Below, one piece after another: positions 7,744 to 14,304 of a stretch of 34,240 nucleotides of DNA. Position numbers and translations under genes: made by a program. Each line of letters opens with the position of its first letter. The stretch's first letter is position 1. Source of the DNA: a virus; the IMG/VR virus record IMGVR_UViG_3300047443_000065, positions 1-34,240 of that record, one strand, 5' to 3'. The notes under the pieces are model-generated. The model saw only the letters and a program-made list of their open reading frames with translations. It was not told the DNA's origin and made no database searches.

Positions 7744-8172
7744 ATGCTTGGATTCTGGAAGCGCCGCCGCCTGGCTCGAGAGGCTGCGGCCGAGGCTAGT
7801 CGTAAAAAACTGCTCGAAAGAATGGCTGTTGCTGATCGTCACGAGCGAATTGCCGCTCGTCAGTCGGGCCTGGCTCCATCGAGCAGCTCGCCCTCGGCTG
7901 GCTTGGGTCTGCACGATCCGTTGCACTCTCTCAGCCCGTTGAACCCGCTTTCGCCTTTGGGCGTTTACAGCCAGGTCGACGCCTACGCCGCGCCGCGCTC
8001 TGAGCCGGAGCCGGTGCGTAGCCATTGCTCGCCGAGCGTTTCGGATGACTCCTGGAGTCGCTCGAGCTCGAGCGGCTCAGACTACAGTTGCAGCGGCTCG
8101 AGCTATGACTCGGGCAGTTCCAGCGGCTACGACTCGAGCAGCAGCTCGAGCAGCTCTGACTCGAGCTACTGA
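7744..8172 (+). CDS. Protein with basic N-terminus and Ser-rich tail
   Basis: 142 residues in two parts. Residues 1-40 are strongly basic and helical (WKRRRLAREA, SRKKLLERM). From ~46 the chain is low-complexity, and the last ~45 residues are almost only Ser, Asp, Gly and Tyr, ending SSSSDSSY. The DNA there repeats agctcgagc units, so replication slippage may have lengthened it. Start follows GAAGGGGTG. No enzyme motif. Similar Ser-rich ends occur in uncharacterised phage proteins; a membrane-surface or nucleic-acid-contacting role is speculation. Confidence 0.65.
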   Translation: MLGFWKRRRLAREAAAEASRKKLLERMAVADRHERIAARQSGLAPSSSSPSAGLGLHDPLHSLSPLNPLSPLGVYSQVDAYAAPRSEPEPVRSHCSPSVSDDSWSRSSSSGSDYSCSGSSYDSGSSSGYDSSSSSSSSDSSY

Positions 8173-8174
8173 CG

Positions 8175-8492
8175 ATGACCGCCTCTGCTTGCTTGCACTG
8201 TGGCGCCGCACCTGAGCGCCGTCACCAGACTGGCTCTGGTCTCTTTTTGTGGGTCTGCACTGTCTGCAGTAACCGGGGCGAGGTGAGTCCGAAAGAGACT
8301 CGGGCGCTGGCCAGTTGGAACCTGGTTAACGACCCTGAGCTGCCGGTGCATACTTGCAAGGGGAAAGGGGTCGCTCGGTTCTTTATCCGGTCCGCTTGCT
8401 GGGGCTCTCGTTGCCCTTGCTGCGACTTTGTCGACGAAGGTTACGCCACGATCGAGGGCGCTCGAGCCGGTTGGGCTCGCGCTGTGAGGTGA
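8175..8492 (+). CDS. Tandem Lar-like zinc-ribbon protein
   Basis: 105 residues with two treble-clef-like units. The first resembles the Lar restriction-alleviation family: Cys6/Cys9 (CLHCG), Cys28/Cys31 (VCTVC), then ALASWNL, the family's terminal Trp-Asn. The second has Cys61, Cys75, Cys80 and Cys83 and ends ARAGWARA. Lar of Rac prophage modulates type I restriction-modification; many relatives are uncharacterised. The two-unit arrangement is less usual than the single-unit form. It lies 2 bases after the Ser-rich gene stop. Confidence 0.65.
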   Translation: MTASACLHCGAAPERRHQTGSGLFLWVCTVCSNRGEVSPKETRALASWNLVNDPELPVHTCKGKGVARFFIRSACWGSRCPCCDFVDEGYATIEGARAGWARAVR

Positions 8493-8494
8493 TA

Positions 8495-8866
8495 ATGAAA
8501 AAGCTGCTGATTACCGGCTGTAACGATCGCAATATGTGGTACTCGGGTTTAGTGGGTAAGCAAGTGCCGTTTCTGAAAGAGGAGTCGGACGTTTATAGAA
8601 GTCTCGAACCGGCCGGGTTTGTGAACTTTGTGCGCAAGGCCGATGCTCAGATCGTCGAGGATGGCCTGCAGCCGGTCGGTCTGATGAATTGGGCGGAAGG
8701 CCAAAAGGCCATTGGTACAAAAGCCCCGGCGAGTTCGCTTGGTGGCGTGTCGGTGCATGCCGAGATGAATTTCCTCGGCTTTCCGGTGGTTGTAGATCCG
8801 ACTATGCCGCCCGGTCAAATTCGGCTGGCTGTGCGCCAAATGGACAAAGGTACAAAGGGCCAATAG
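8495..8866 (+). CDS. Conserved-looking phage protein, unknown
   Basis: 123 residues starting MKKLLITGCNDRNMWYSGLVG. The ATG at 8495 has GAGGTGATA upstream, far better than an in-frame start at 8354 that would overlap the zinc-ribbon gene. The pattern of a short beta strand, MWY, and FLKEESDVYRSLEPAGFVN is reminiscent of small hypothetical phage proteins, but I cannot assign a role. It is the last early gene; its 3' end contains one copy of the tandem ACAAAGGT motif. Confidence 0.68.
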   Translation: MKKLLITGCNDRNMWYSGLVGKQVPFLKEESDVYRSLEPAGFVNFVRKADAQIVEDGLQPVGLMNWAEGQKAIGTKAPASSLGGVSVHAEMNFLGFPVVVDPTMPPGQIRLAVRQMDKGTKGQ

Positions 8867-8883
8867 TGAAAAGGTGAAAAAGT
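8842..8883. promoter_or_regulatory. Motif cluster B at the early-lysis junction
   Basis: ACAAAGGT ACAAAGGG in tandem (8844-8859) and AAAGGTGAAAAAGT (8870-8883), identical to 4275-4288 near rep. It lies directly upstream of a candidate promoter at 8887-8916. Part of it is coding, but the exact 14-mer is intergenic. Confidence 0.5.
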
Positions 8884-8886
8884 CCC

Positions 8887-8916
8887 TTGCAAAAGTAACG
8901 CAAAAAAGGGTACTTT
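8887..8916 (+). promoter_or_regulatory. Candidate promoter before the lysis genes
   Basis: TTGCAA (8887-8892), 18-bp spacer, TACTTT (8911-8916). Transcripts would begin near 8923 and meet a terminator within about 20-40 bases, so lysis genes would need antitermination or another promoter. Confidence 0.35.
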
Positions 8917-8939
8917 ATCCATTCTGCGATACATACGAC

Positions 8940-8970
8940 AAAAGCCCGCCATCTGAGCGGGCTTTTGCGT
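8940..8970 (+). terminator. Intrinsic terminator after the early operon
   Basis: AAAAGCCCGC (8940-8949) and GCGGGCTTTT (8957-8966) form a 10-bp stem with loop CATCTGA and a T-run. Confidence 0.8.
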
Positions 8971-9008
8971 TTCTGACGTTCGCAAATCATGAGGGGTGCA
9001 ACCCCTTG

Positions 9009-9024
9009 GCAGGCCTAGGCCTGC
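9009..9024. repeat. 16-bp perfect palindrome between two terminators
   Basis: GCAGGCCTAGGCCTGC is a perfect palindrome with no loop. A GGGGT/ACCCC pair lies just upstream (8993-9005). It could be a protein-binding site; as RNA it would be part of a third hairpin between two terminators. Confidence 0.5.
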
Positions 9025-9030
9025 ACATCC

Positions 9031-9058
9031 AAACCCCGCCACTGAGCGGGGTTTCCTA
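9031..9058 (+). terminator. Second terminator before the holin
   Basis: AAACCCCGC (9031-9039) and GCGGGGTTT (9046-9054) form a 9-bp stem with loop CACTGA, only 65 bases after the first terminator. Confidence 0.7.
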
Positions 9059-9074
9059 TTTCAGGACGCCGCTT

Positions 9075-9326
9075 GTGGAAGACGAAAAGCTCTCGCTGCT
9101 CAGCCTGGTCAAGGTTGAGGGGGCGAAGGTCGCGCCAATGGGCGGCGGCCTACTGATTTACGGCCTGACCTATCAGGAATGGACGATTCGCCTTATGGCG
9201 GCTTATGCGCTGTTCCTGGTGCTCGACGGCGTTGGTCGTCGCTGGGTTTATCCGCTCGTTAAATTTGCCTGGGCTCGCCTTCGAAAGCGCGACCAGGTGC
9301 CGGCAGATCCAGGGGGCCAGAAATGA
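9075..9326 (+). CDS. Candidate holin
   Basis: An 83-residue protein with a hydrophobic segment (GGGLLIYGLTY, then MAAYALFLVLDGV) and a basic C-terminal tail (FAWARLRKRDQ), consistent with a small holin or holin-like lysis protein. The GTG start at 9075 follows AGGA; an in-frame extension to 8874 would translate through two terminators and is unlikely. It overlaps the endolysin start by ATGA, the expected lysis cassette arrangement. Family assignment rests on context and hydrophobicity. Confidence 0.6.
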   Translation: MEDEKLSLLSLVKVEGAKVAPMGGGLLIYGLTYQEWTIRLMAAYALFLVLDGVGRRWVYPLVKFAWARLRKRDQVPADPGGQK

Positions 9327-9871
9327 CCCTCCTGCAGCGCATTGTCGCTGCTGTAACGCTGTCACTCGCTGCTGCCGGGTTCACGGTCAATCAGACCGGC
9401 CTGCCGGCGTCGGTTGAGCGCGCTGCGATCTTTGCTGGCCTCCTTGTGCTCACGCCGGAAATGGAAGGGACGCGATTCAAGGCGTACCCGGACACTGGCG
9501 GTGTCTGGACGATCTGCACCGGCCACACGGCCGGAGTAAGGCGCGGCGACCTGGCCACTGAGCCCGAGTGCGCCGCGTACCTGCAGAGCGACCTCGGCGA
9601 GTCTGTCGATTTCGTCCAGGAGCGCGCCGGTCCGGTCGGGCTGTTCTGCAAAATCGCTATTGCCGACATGCACTACAACGTCGGGCACGGGGCGGTGGCC
9701 AAGTCCACGCTTTTGCGTCGTGCCAATGCCGGCGACCAGGTAGGGGCAGCCGAGCAGTTCGGCCGCTGGGTGTACGTGGGCGGTAAAGACTGCCGCGTCG
9801 CGGCGAATGACTGCGGCGGCATCGTTGTACGCCGCTCTATACAGCGTGAACTTTGCAGGGTGGGTCTATGA
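9323..9871 (+). CDS. SAR endolysin, GH24 lysozyme
   Basis: 182 residues. It carries the T4/P21-type lysozyme catalytic triad with canonical spacing: Glu48 (MEGTRFKAYPD), Asp57, Thr63, i.e. E-8-D-5-T. It hydrolyses peptidoglycan beta-1,4 bonds. An N-terminal weakly hydrophobic segment rich in Ala (RIVAAVTLSLAAAGF) followed by no clear cleavage site suggests a signal-anchor-release endolysin that is exported by Sec and held at the membrane until depolarisation. ATGA overlaps with both the holin and Rz. Confidence 0.92.
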   Translation: MTLLQRIVAAVTLSLAAAGFTVNQTGLPASVERAAIFAGLLVLTPEMEGTRFKAYPDTGGVWTICTGHTAGVRRGDLATEPECAAYLQSDLGESVDFVQERAGPVGLFCKIAIADMHYNVGHGAVAKSTLLRRANAGDQVGAAEQFGRWVYVGGKDCRVAANDCGGIVVRRSIQRELCRVGL

Positions 9872-10380
9872 GTCGTCTCTATGGTTTGGCCGGTTTGGCA
9901 CTGATCGGCGCCCTGCTGTTCGGCCTCGGCTGGATGGCGCGCGGCGATCACGAGCAAGACAAGGCAGATCAAGCGCTGCGCGACCAGCTGAGCAAGGCTT
10001 TCGAACAGGGCCAGGCGCTGGGAACGGTGCGCGATAACGTCGTCACTGAATACGTCGACCGCATCCAGATAATCAAGGAGCGCGGCGCAACCATCATTAA
10101 AGAGGTTCCGGTTTATGTCTCTGCTCAGGCTGACGCCGCTTGCACTGTTAACGCTGGTTTTGTGCGGGTGCATGACGCGGCCGCCAGATCTCTGCCAGCC
10201 CCTGATCCTGCCGGCGACGCTGATGCAGCCGCCTCAGGAGTTGCGCTCTCTACCGTCGCCGCAACAACCGCCGAAAACTACACCAGGTGCAACGTCAACG
10301 CCGAGCGCCTGACGAAGTTGCAGAGCCTGCTGCAGCAATACCAGGCAGTCGCGGCAAATGGTGGCCAGGCGCCGCCGTAA
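9868..10380 (+). CDS. Rz: Rz-like inner-membrane spanin
   Basis: 170 residues: an N-terminal transmembrane segment (LAGLALIGALLFGLGW) and then a long charged helical periplasmic domain, as in Rz i-spanins. It pairs with the Rz1 lipoprotein encoded in another frame within it to fuse inner and outer membranes at lysis. The ATG at 9868 overlaps the endolysin stop; an upstream start at 9853 is less likely. Confidence 0.8.
   Translation: MSRLYGLAGLALIGALLFGLGWMARGDHEQDKADQALRDQLSKAFEQGQALGTVRDNVVTEYVDRIQIIKERGATIIKEVPVYVSAQADAACTVNAGFVRVHDAAARSLPAPDPAGDADAAASGVALSTVAATTAENYTRCNVNAERLTKLQSLLQQYQAVAANGGQAPP
10115..10312 (+). CDS. Rz1: Rz1-like outer-membrane lipoprotein spanin, nested
   Basis: 65 residues, entirely inside Rz in another frame. 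It has a lipoprotein signal ending LVLCGC, with the lipidated Cys probably Cys19 (L-C-G-C), and a short Pro-rich mature part (many PP and QPP). This nested arrangement is typical of lambda Rz/Rz1. Confidence 0.85.
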   Translation: MSLLRLTPLALLTLVLCGCMTRPPDLCQPLILPATLMQPPQELRSLPSPQQPPKTTPGATSTPSA

Positions 10381-10390
10381 GAGCCAGCCC

Positions 10391-10418
10391 TTGAAATGCC
10401 GCGCTTGCCCGTTATAAC
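10391..10418 (+). promoter_or_regulatory. Promoter candidate for the gp49-family gene
   Basis: TTGAAA (10391-10396), 16-bp spacer, TATAAC (10413-10418), 42 bases before the ATG at 10460. Confidence 0.5.
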
Positions 10419-10459
10419 GACCTGGGCAGCTACTACCCCACTCCTCTGGAAAGGCTTCT

Positions 10460-10930
10460 ATGAGCAATGACCAATCGATCGAGCGCCGCATTACGGCCCT
10501 CGGCTTGACTGCCCCCCGTATCACCTACGCGCAGATCGAGGCGCTTGTTAAGGGCCTGAGTTATCACACTTACGTTGTTCCTGGCACGACGACTACGGTC
10601 GCGGCTGCCATCGACGCGACAGGCTTTGTCGTGGCATTGGGCACTTCGGCTTGTGTAAGTCCTGAGAACTTTAATGAGGTGCTCGGGCGTGATGCGGCCA
10701 TATCCAAGGCCAAGACATTGGCGACCGATGAGCTCTGGAAGCTCGAAGGTTATCGACTCAAGCAGAACCTGCATCAAGCATCAAAGGTTGGCTTGATTGG
10801 TGGGCTTGAGGTCTACGCGCAGGAAGGGCTGCAAGACGATCTGTTGTTCGTCGGTGATCTTGCGACTGGCTACTGCGTTGCATCGATCAACGCGAGCCAG
10901 TCTGAAAAGAGCGACCAAGGCGCACCATGA
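10460..10930 (+). CDS. Gp49/gp66-like phage protein
   Basis: 156 residues. The N-terminal ~100 residues match the N4 gp49/Sf6 gp66 family pattern: IERRITALGLTAPRIT, a central segment, then SACVSPENFNEVLGRD and WKLEGYRLKQNL. The family is common in phages and has no well-established function. The last ~50 residues are an extension. It has its own promoter candidate, and its stop lies in a long inverted repeat. Confidence 0.75.
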   Translation: MSNDQSIERRITALGLTAPRITYAQIEALVKGLSYHTYVVPGTTTTVAAAIDATGFVVALGTSACVSPENFNEVLGRDAAISKAKTLATDELWKLEGYRLKQNLHQASKVGLIGGLEVYAQEGLQDDLLFVGDLATGYCVASINASQSEKSDQGAP

Positions 10931-10948
10931 TGGTGCGCCAAGGCTTTT
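10919..10948 (+). terminator. Hairpin overlapping the gp49-like stop codon
   Basis: GGCGCACCAT (10919-10928) and ATGGTGCGCC (10930-10939) make a 10-bp perfect inverted repeat with a single central base, covering the stop codon. CTTTT follows at 10944-10948. Probably a terminator, though the stem has no proper loop and the T-run is short and offset. Confidence 0.45.
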
Positions 10949-11110
10949 GGGTCCTCCCCCGCCCCCTCCCCCTTCACGGGTGACTAACTCGCGGCCTTCG
11001 CGCGTGTCGCTTCCCGCGTGTCGGGTCCGTACTTCCGAACCTGAGGCCTCCCGCCCTGCATCGCCAGCCTGACCGCTCGGCCAGGTGCGACGGGGCCTCA
11101 ACCTAATTTC
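10949..11110. other. Candidate cos/packaging region
   Basis: About 260 bases without a gene separate the gp49-like gene and the terminase small subunit. A strongly C-rich tract (10953-10972) is followed by CGCGTGTCG twice (11001-11009 and 11015-11023). In lambda-type phages with Nu1/GpA terminase, cos lies just upstream of the small subunit and is GC-rich with repeated binding sites. This fits by place and composition; the cleavage point is not identifiable. Confidence 0.4.
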
Positions 11111-11125
11111 CAGAAAGCCCAAAGG

Positions 11126-11160
11126 ACAAAGGTCGGAAAGGACCTTTGTACCTTTGTACT
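11126..11160. promoter_or_regulatory. Motif cluster C before the terminase operon
   Basis: ACAAAGGT (11126-11133) faces tandem ACCTTTGT ACCTTTGT (11142-11157); ACAAAGGTC and GACCTTTGT form 9-bp inverted arms with a 6-nt spacer. ACCTTTGTACTTTT (11150-11163) occurs in the same orientation relative to the start of rep. No clear promoter boxes found. Confidence 0.55.
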
Positions 11161-11192
11161 TTTAGACTTTTTCTCTTTTGGTCCTTTCTCCC

Positions 11193-11765
11193 ATGGGCAA
11201 GATCATCAGCAAAAAGGACTTGGCCGACCTGATCGGAAAGTCTGATCGCTGGATCTCGAAGCTGATCGACGAAGGCCTGCCAACTGTCGGCGGCGGTGGT
11301 CGAGGGGTCGCCGTCCAGATCGACAGCCAGGCCGCTATCGAGTGGCTGATCCTGCGCGAAGTGCGCCGGGAAATGGGCGACGAAGGCGAGGACGAGGAGG
11401 GGGTTAGCTCTGCGTCAACCGAGGATCGACTGCTAAAACGCGCCAGGCGCGAAAAGCTGCAGCTCGAAATTGACCAGGTGCGCGGCCGACTGATTCCGAA
11501 CGAGACGTTCGTCAACCTCAACACCAGCATCGCGGCAGTGTATGCAACGCAACTCGATGCGCTGCCAAGCCGGTGTGCTGCCGATCTGGCGCTTATCGAT
11601 GACCCTGCCCTTATCCGAGCTCGACTATTTGAAGAAACGAGGCGTATCCGTGGGGATACAGCCGACCGTCTCGAACATAAATCACGTGAGCTCGCTGCGG
11701 ACGTTGGTCGCCTCGATTCATTACGTCTCGAATCTGGTGCAGGCGCCGCCGCCGAGGAGATCTGA
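11193..11765 (+). CDS. Terminase small subunit, Nu1-like
   Basis: 190 residues. The N-terminus holds a winged helix-turn-helix pattern (SKKDLADLIGKSDRWISKLI), used by lambda Nu1-type subunits to bind cos; a charged helical middle and C-terminal large-subunit contact region follow. I use the ATG at 11193; an in-frame TTG at 11178 is possible. Neither has a Shine-Dalgarno sequence, which is unusual here and may reflect translational control. It precedes and overlaps the large subunit. Confidence 0.82.
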   Translation: MGKIISKKDLADLIGKSDRWISKLIDEGLPTVGGGGRGVAVQIDSQAAIEWLILREVRREMGDEGEDEEGVSSASTEDRLLKRARREKLQLEIDQVRGRLIPNETFVNLNTSIAAVYATQLDALPSRCAADLALIDDPALIRARLFEETRRIRGDTADRLEHKSRELAADVGRLDSLRLESGAGAAAEEI

Positions 11766-13749
11766 CGAATGGGCGCGCGACAAGCGCGTCATGCCGCCAA
11801 GTTCGCCCCGGCCGGGGAAATTTAACCCTGACGTAAATCCGTATATGCGCCCCGTTTCGTGGGCTTTCGCTCAGCCGTGTTTTGACCGGGTGACGTTTAT
11901 CACGGCAACGCAGATGGGCAAGTCGGTCACGATGGAAAACGTTATCGGCCACCGGCTGGACGAAGATCCGACGCCGATCATGTACATCGCGCCGACCGCG
12001 CCGCTGCTCAAAGATGCCGTAGTGCCGAAGTTCGACGACATGTTCGCCGAGTGTGAGTCGCTCATGGCAAAGATGGACGTTAAGAAATCGACGACGTTCG
12101 TGAAGTGGTTTGCGGGGGTAAAGCTGCGTTTTGTTTGGGCCGGTTCGCCTTCTGGTTTGTCGGCCGACTCGGCCGGCCTGATCCTGGTCGACGAGGTCGA
12201 TCGAATCGTCAACACGGGCGAGGGTTCGACGGTGAGCCTGGTCGAGCGTCGAGGGGATGCCTACGACGGCTCGAAAATTGGTTACACGGCCACGCCAACG
12301 CACGGCCGAGTGACAAAGCGCCGGCACGAAAAGTCAGGCCTCGAGCATTGGGCGGTTGCCTCGGTTAAATCGCTCGGCTCGGCGGTCTGGAAGCTCTGGC
12401 AGTCAGGCACGCGCCACGAATGGGCGGTTCCGTGTCCTGAGTGCGGCGAATACTTTATTCCCTGGTCGGGTCTGCTCTGGTGGCCAGGCAAAGGCGCGGA
12501 GAACGAATGTACTCCTGACGAGGCGCAGCGTGGTGCTCGCCTGACTTGTGGCGCCAGTGGTTGCCAGATCGAAAGCAAATGGCGCCCGTGGATGAACGAG
12601 CGCGGCCGCGCTGTTGCACCTGGTCAATCGATCAGCCGCGACGGTGAGGTGACAGGCGTTGCGGATACTGCAGGCTCTACCCATTTCACCTACGCCGCAT
12701 CGGGTCTGTGCTCTTTCTCCTCGAAAAAGACATATGGCGCGCTGGCCAAGGATCTATTGGCGGCGCAGCTGTCAGGCGACCCGGCCGAACTTTTGGCCGT
12801 TTACAACACCGGGTTTGGCGAGTGCTACGCGCAGTCCGGTGACGTGCCGACGTGGGATCAGGTCAGGGCTATGTGCTGGGGTTACAAGGCGGGCGAGCTG
12901 CTGCTCGAGCCGCTGAAAATCTATTGCACGGTGGACGTTCAAAAGCGCCGCCTTGTTTACGTCGTGCGCGCCTGGTTCGCCGGCATGGGATCGATGCTCC
13001 TGGAGCATGGCGAGCTGTGGGGTGATACCGACCAGGACGGCGTATGGGATCAGCTCGGCGATCTGATCGACACGGAATACGACGGTTATCCCATCAATAT
13101 GACCGGGATCGACATCGGTTATCGCGATGACCAGGTCTATCGCTTCATCAACGACGGCAACAAAAATCGGGTCATTGCCCTGCGCGGCCGTGACCGTCTC
13201 GACAAGCCGTTTCGGAAAGAAATCGTAGAGGTCGACGCCAAGGGTAAGACGCGCAAGCGAGGCGACGCGCGATGGGCCTTCGATTCCCCATTCGCCAAGC
13301 GCTGGGTACACGGGCGTTTCAATCGCGAGGACACCCGCACGGGATGGTGGCTGCTGCATCAGCAAGTAACTGAGGGCTACTGCAAAGAGGTCGTCGGTGA
13401 GGAGTGGCGCGAGGCTCTGGGGGCTTTCGTCCAGGTTGGTGAAAACCACGCCCTCGACTGCGAGGCGATGCAATACATCATGGCCCTGCGCGACAAGCTG
13501 CAGCGTCGCAAGTTGGGCGCTTTGACCCGCGTGCAGTTGTTCGACGCGGTAAAGGCGGGGCCGCTGCAGGATGTCGATGCAGAGGATCTGCAGGAGGTTG
13601 AGCCGGTCAAGGTTCCGCCCCCGGCAGCGCCTTCGCCTTCGCCACCGCCAGCTGCAGAGCCGGCCAAGCCGACCAGGCAGCGCAAGGTCGATGCCCCATC
13701 GGCCAAGGCTCGCAGTCGATTCAAAATCATTAAAAAGCCGAGCAGGTAG
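11686..13749 (+). CDS. Terminase large subunit, GpA-like
   Basis: 687 residues from the GTG at 11686, where the beginning aligns in spacing with lambda gpA (about 26 residues before DEWARDKRVMPP); the frame is open to 11542. Motor motifs: an atypical Walker A TATQMGKSV, Walker B LILVDEVDR. A Cys motif (CPECG then CGASGC) lies in the middle. The nuclease half has TVDVQ and GIDIGYRDDQ acidic residues. A Pro-rich, then basic C-terminal tail follows. It packages DNA into the prohead and cuts cos. Start position is uncertain. Confidence 0.9.
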   Translation: MSSLRTLVASIHYVSNLVQAPPPRRSDEWARDKRVMPPSSPRPGKFNPDVNPYMRPVSWAFAQPCFDRVTFITATQMGKSVTMENVIGHRLDEDPTPIMYIAPTAPLLKDAVVPKFDDMFAECESLMAKMDVKKSTTFVKWFAGVKLRFVWAGSPSGLSADSAGLILVDEVDRIVNTGEGSTVSLVERRGDAYDGSKIGYTATPTHGRVTKRRHEKSGLEHWAVASVKSLGSAVWKLWQSGTRHEWAVPCPECGEYFIPWSGLLWWPGKGAENECTPDEAQRGARLTCGASGCQIESKWRPWMNERGRAVAPGQSISRDGEVTGVADTAGSTHFTYAASGLCSFSSKKTYGALAKDLLAAQLSGDPAELLAVYNTGFGECYAQSGDVPTWDQVRAMCWGYKAGELLLEPLKIYCTVDVQKRRLVYVVRAWFAGMGSMLLEHGELWGDTDQDGVWDQLGDLIDTEYDGYPINMTGIDIGYRDDQVYRFINDGNKNRVIALRGRDRLDKPFRKEIVEVDAKGKTRKRGDARWAFDSPFAKRWVHGRFNREDTRTGWWLLHQQVTEGYCKEVVGEEWREALGAFVQVGENHALDCEAMQYIMALRDKLQRRKLGALTRVQLFDAVKAGPLQDVDAEDLQEVEPVKVPPPAAPSPSPPPAAEPAKPTRQRKVDAPSAKARSRFKIIKKPSR

Positions 13750-13752
13750 CGC

Positions 13753-13777
13753 CTCGGCGCCGTCTGCCGGCGCCGAG
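13753..13777 (+). repeat. GC-rich hairpin between terL and the gpW-like gene
   Basis: Arms of 10 bp, CTCGGCGCCG (13753-13762) and CGGCGCCGAG (13768-13777), with a 5-nt loop. No T-tract follows, so it is more likely an mRNA processing or translation-control element than a terminator. Confidence 0.5.
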
Positions 13778-13785
13778 TGAATCCA

Positions 13786-14301
13786 ATGGAACCGACAAAA
13801 ATTCATGCCGGCGACTCTGCCGCCTGGTCGCGTGACGTGCCCGATCGCCCGGCAACTGCCGGCTGGGGGCTGCGCTACGTGTTCAGCGGCCCGAGTCGTC
13901 AAATCGTCGAGGCGCTGCAGGCAACGCCGTACCAGGTCGAAGTCAGCGCCGAGATCACGGCGGGCTGGGCGCCTGGTCTTTATCGCTGGGTTGCTCTGGC
14001 CTTTCGGGGCGATCAGCGCCTGACGGTGGCCAGCGGCACCCTGGACGTGATGGCCAACCTCGAGACGGCCGACCCAACCGACGCGCGCACCCATGCGCAA
14101 AAAATGCTCGCCCTGGTCGAGGCGGCGCTCGAAAAGCGCATCCCGAAAGATCAGCAGAGCTACGAAATCGACGGGCAGCGCCTCGACCGGATTCCGATCG
14201 AAAGGCTCAACGCCCTGCGCTTGCAGTATCGCCGCGAGCTGCAGCGCGAGAAAAACACCAGCTGGCCAACCGGTCGGCCGGTCTATTACCGGTTGAGGTA
14301 G
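13786..14301 (+). CDS. Head protein with gpW-like C-terminus
   Basis: 171 residues. The N-terminal part (~1-90) is mostly beta; the C-terminal ~65 residues contain QSYEIDGQRLDR then a helix LNALRLQYRRELQRE, the pattern of lambda gpW and DUF6148 head-tail joining proteins. The position between terminase and portal is also that of gpW. ATG 13786 is preferred; the in-frame GTG at 13777 lies inside a hairpin arm. The long N-terminal addition to a gpW-like end is worth noting. Confidence 0.65.
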   Translation: MEPTKIHAGDSAAWSRDVPDRPATAGWGLRYVFSGPSRQIVEALQATPYQVEVSAEITAGWAPGLYRWVALAFRGDQRLTVASGTLDVMANLETADPTDARTHAQKMLALVEAALEKRIPKDQQSYEIDGQRLDRIPIERLNALRLQYRRELQREKNTSWPTGRPVYYRLR

Positions 14302-14304
14302 CCA

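Noticed and set aside
8874-9074. Upstream extension of the holin frame
   Set aside because: It would be translated through two strong terminators; GTG 9075 has an RBS.
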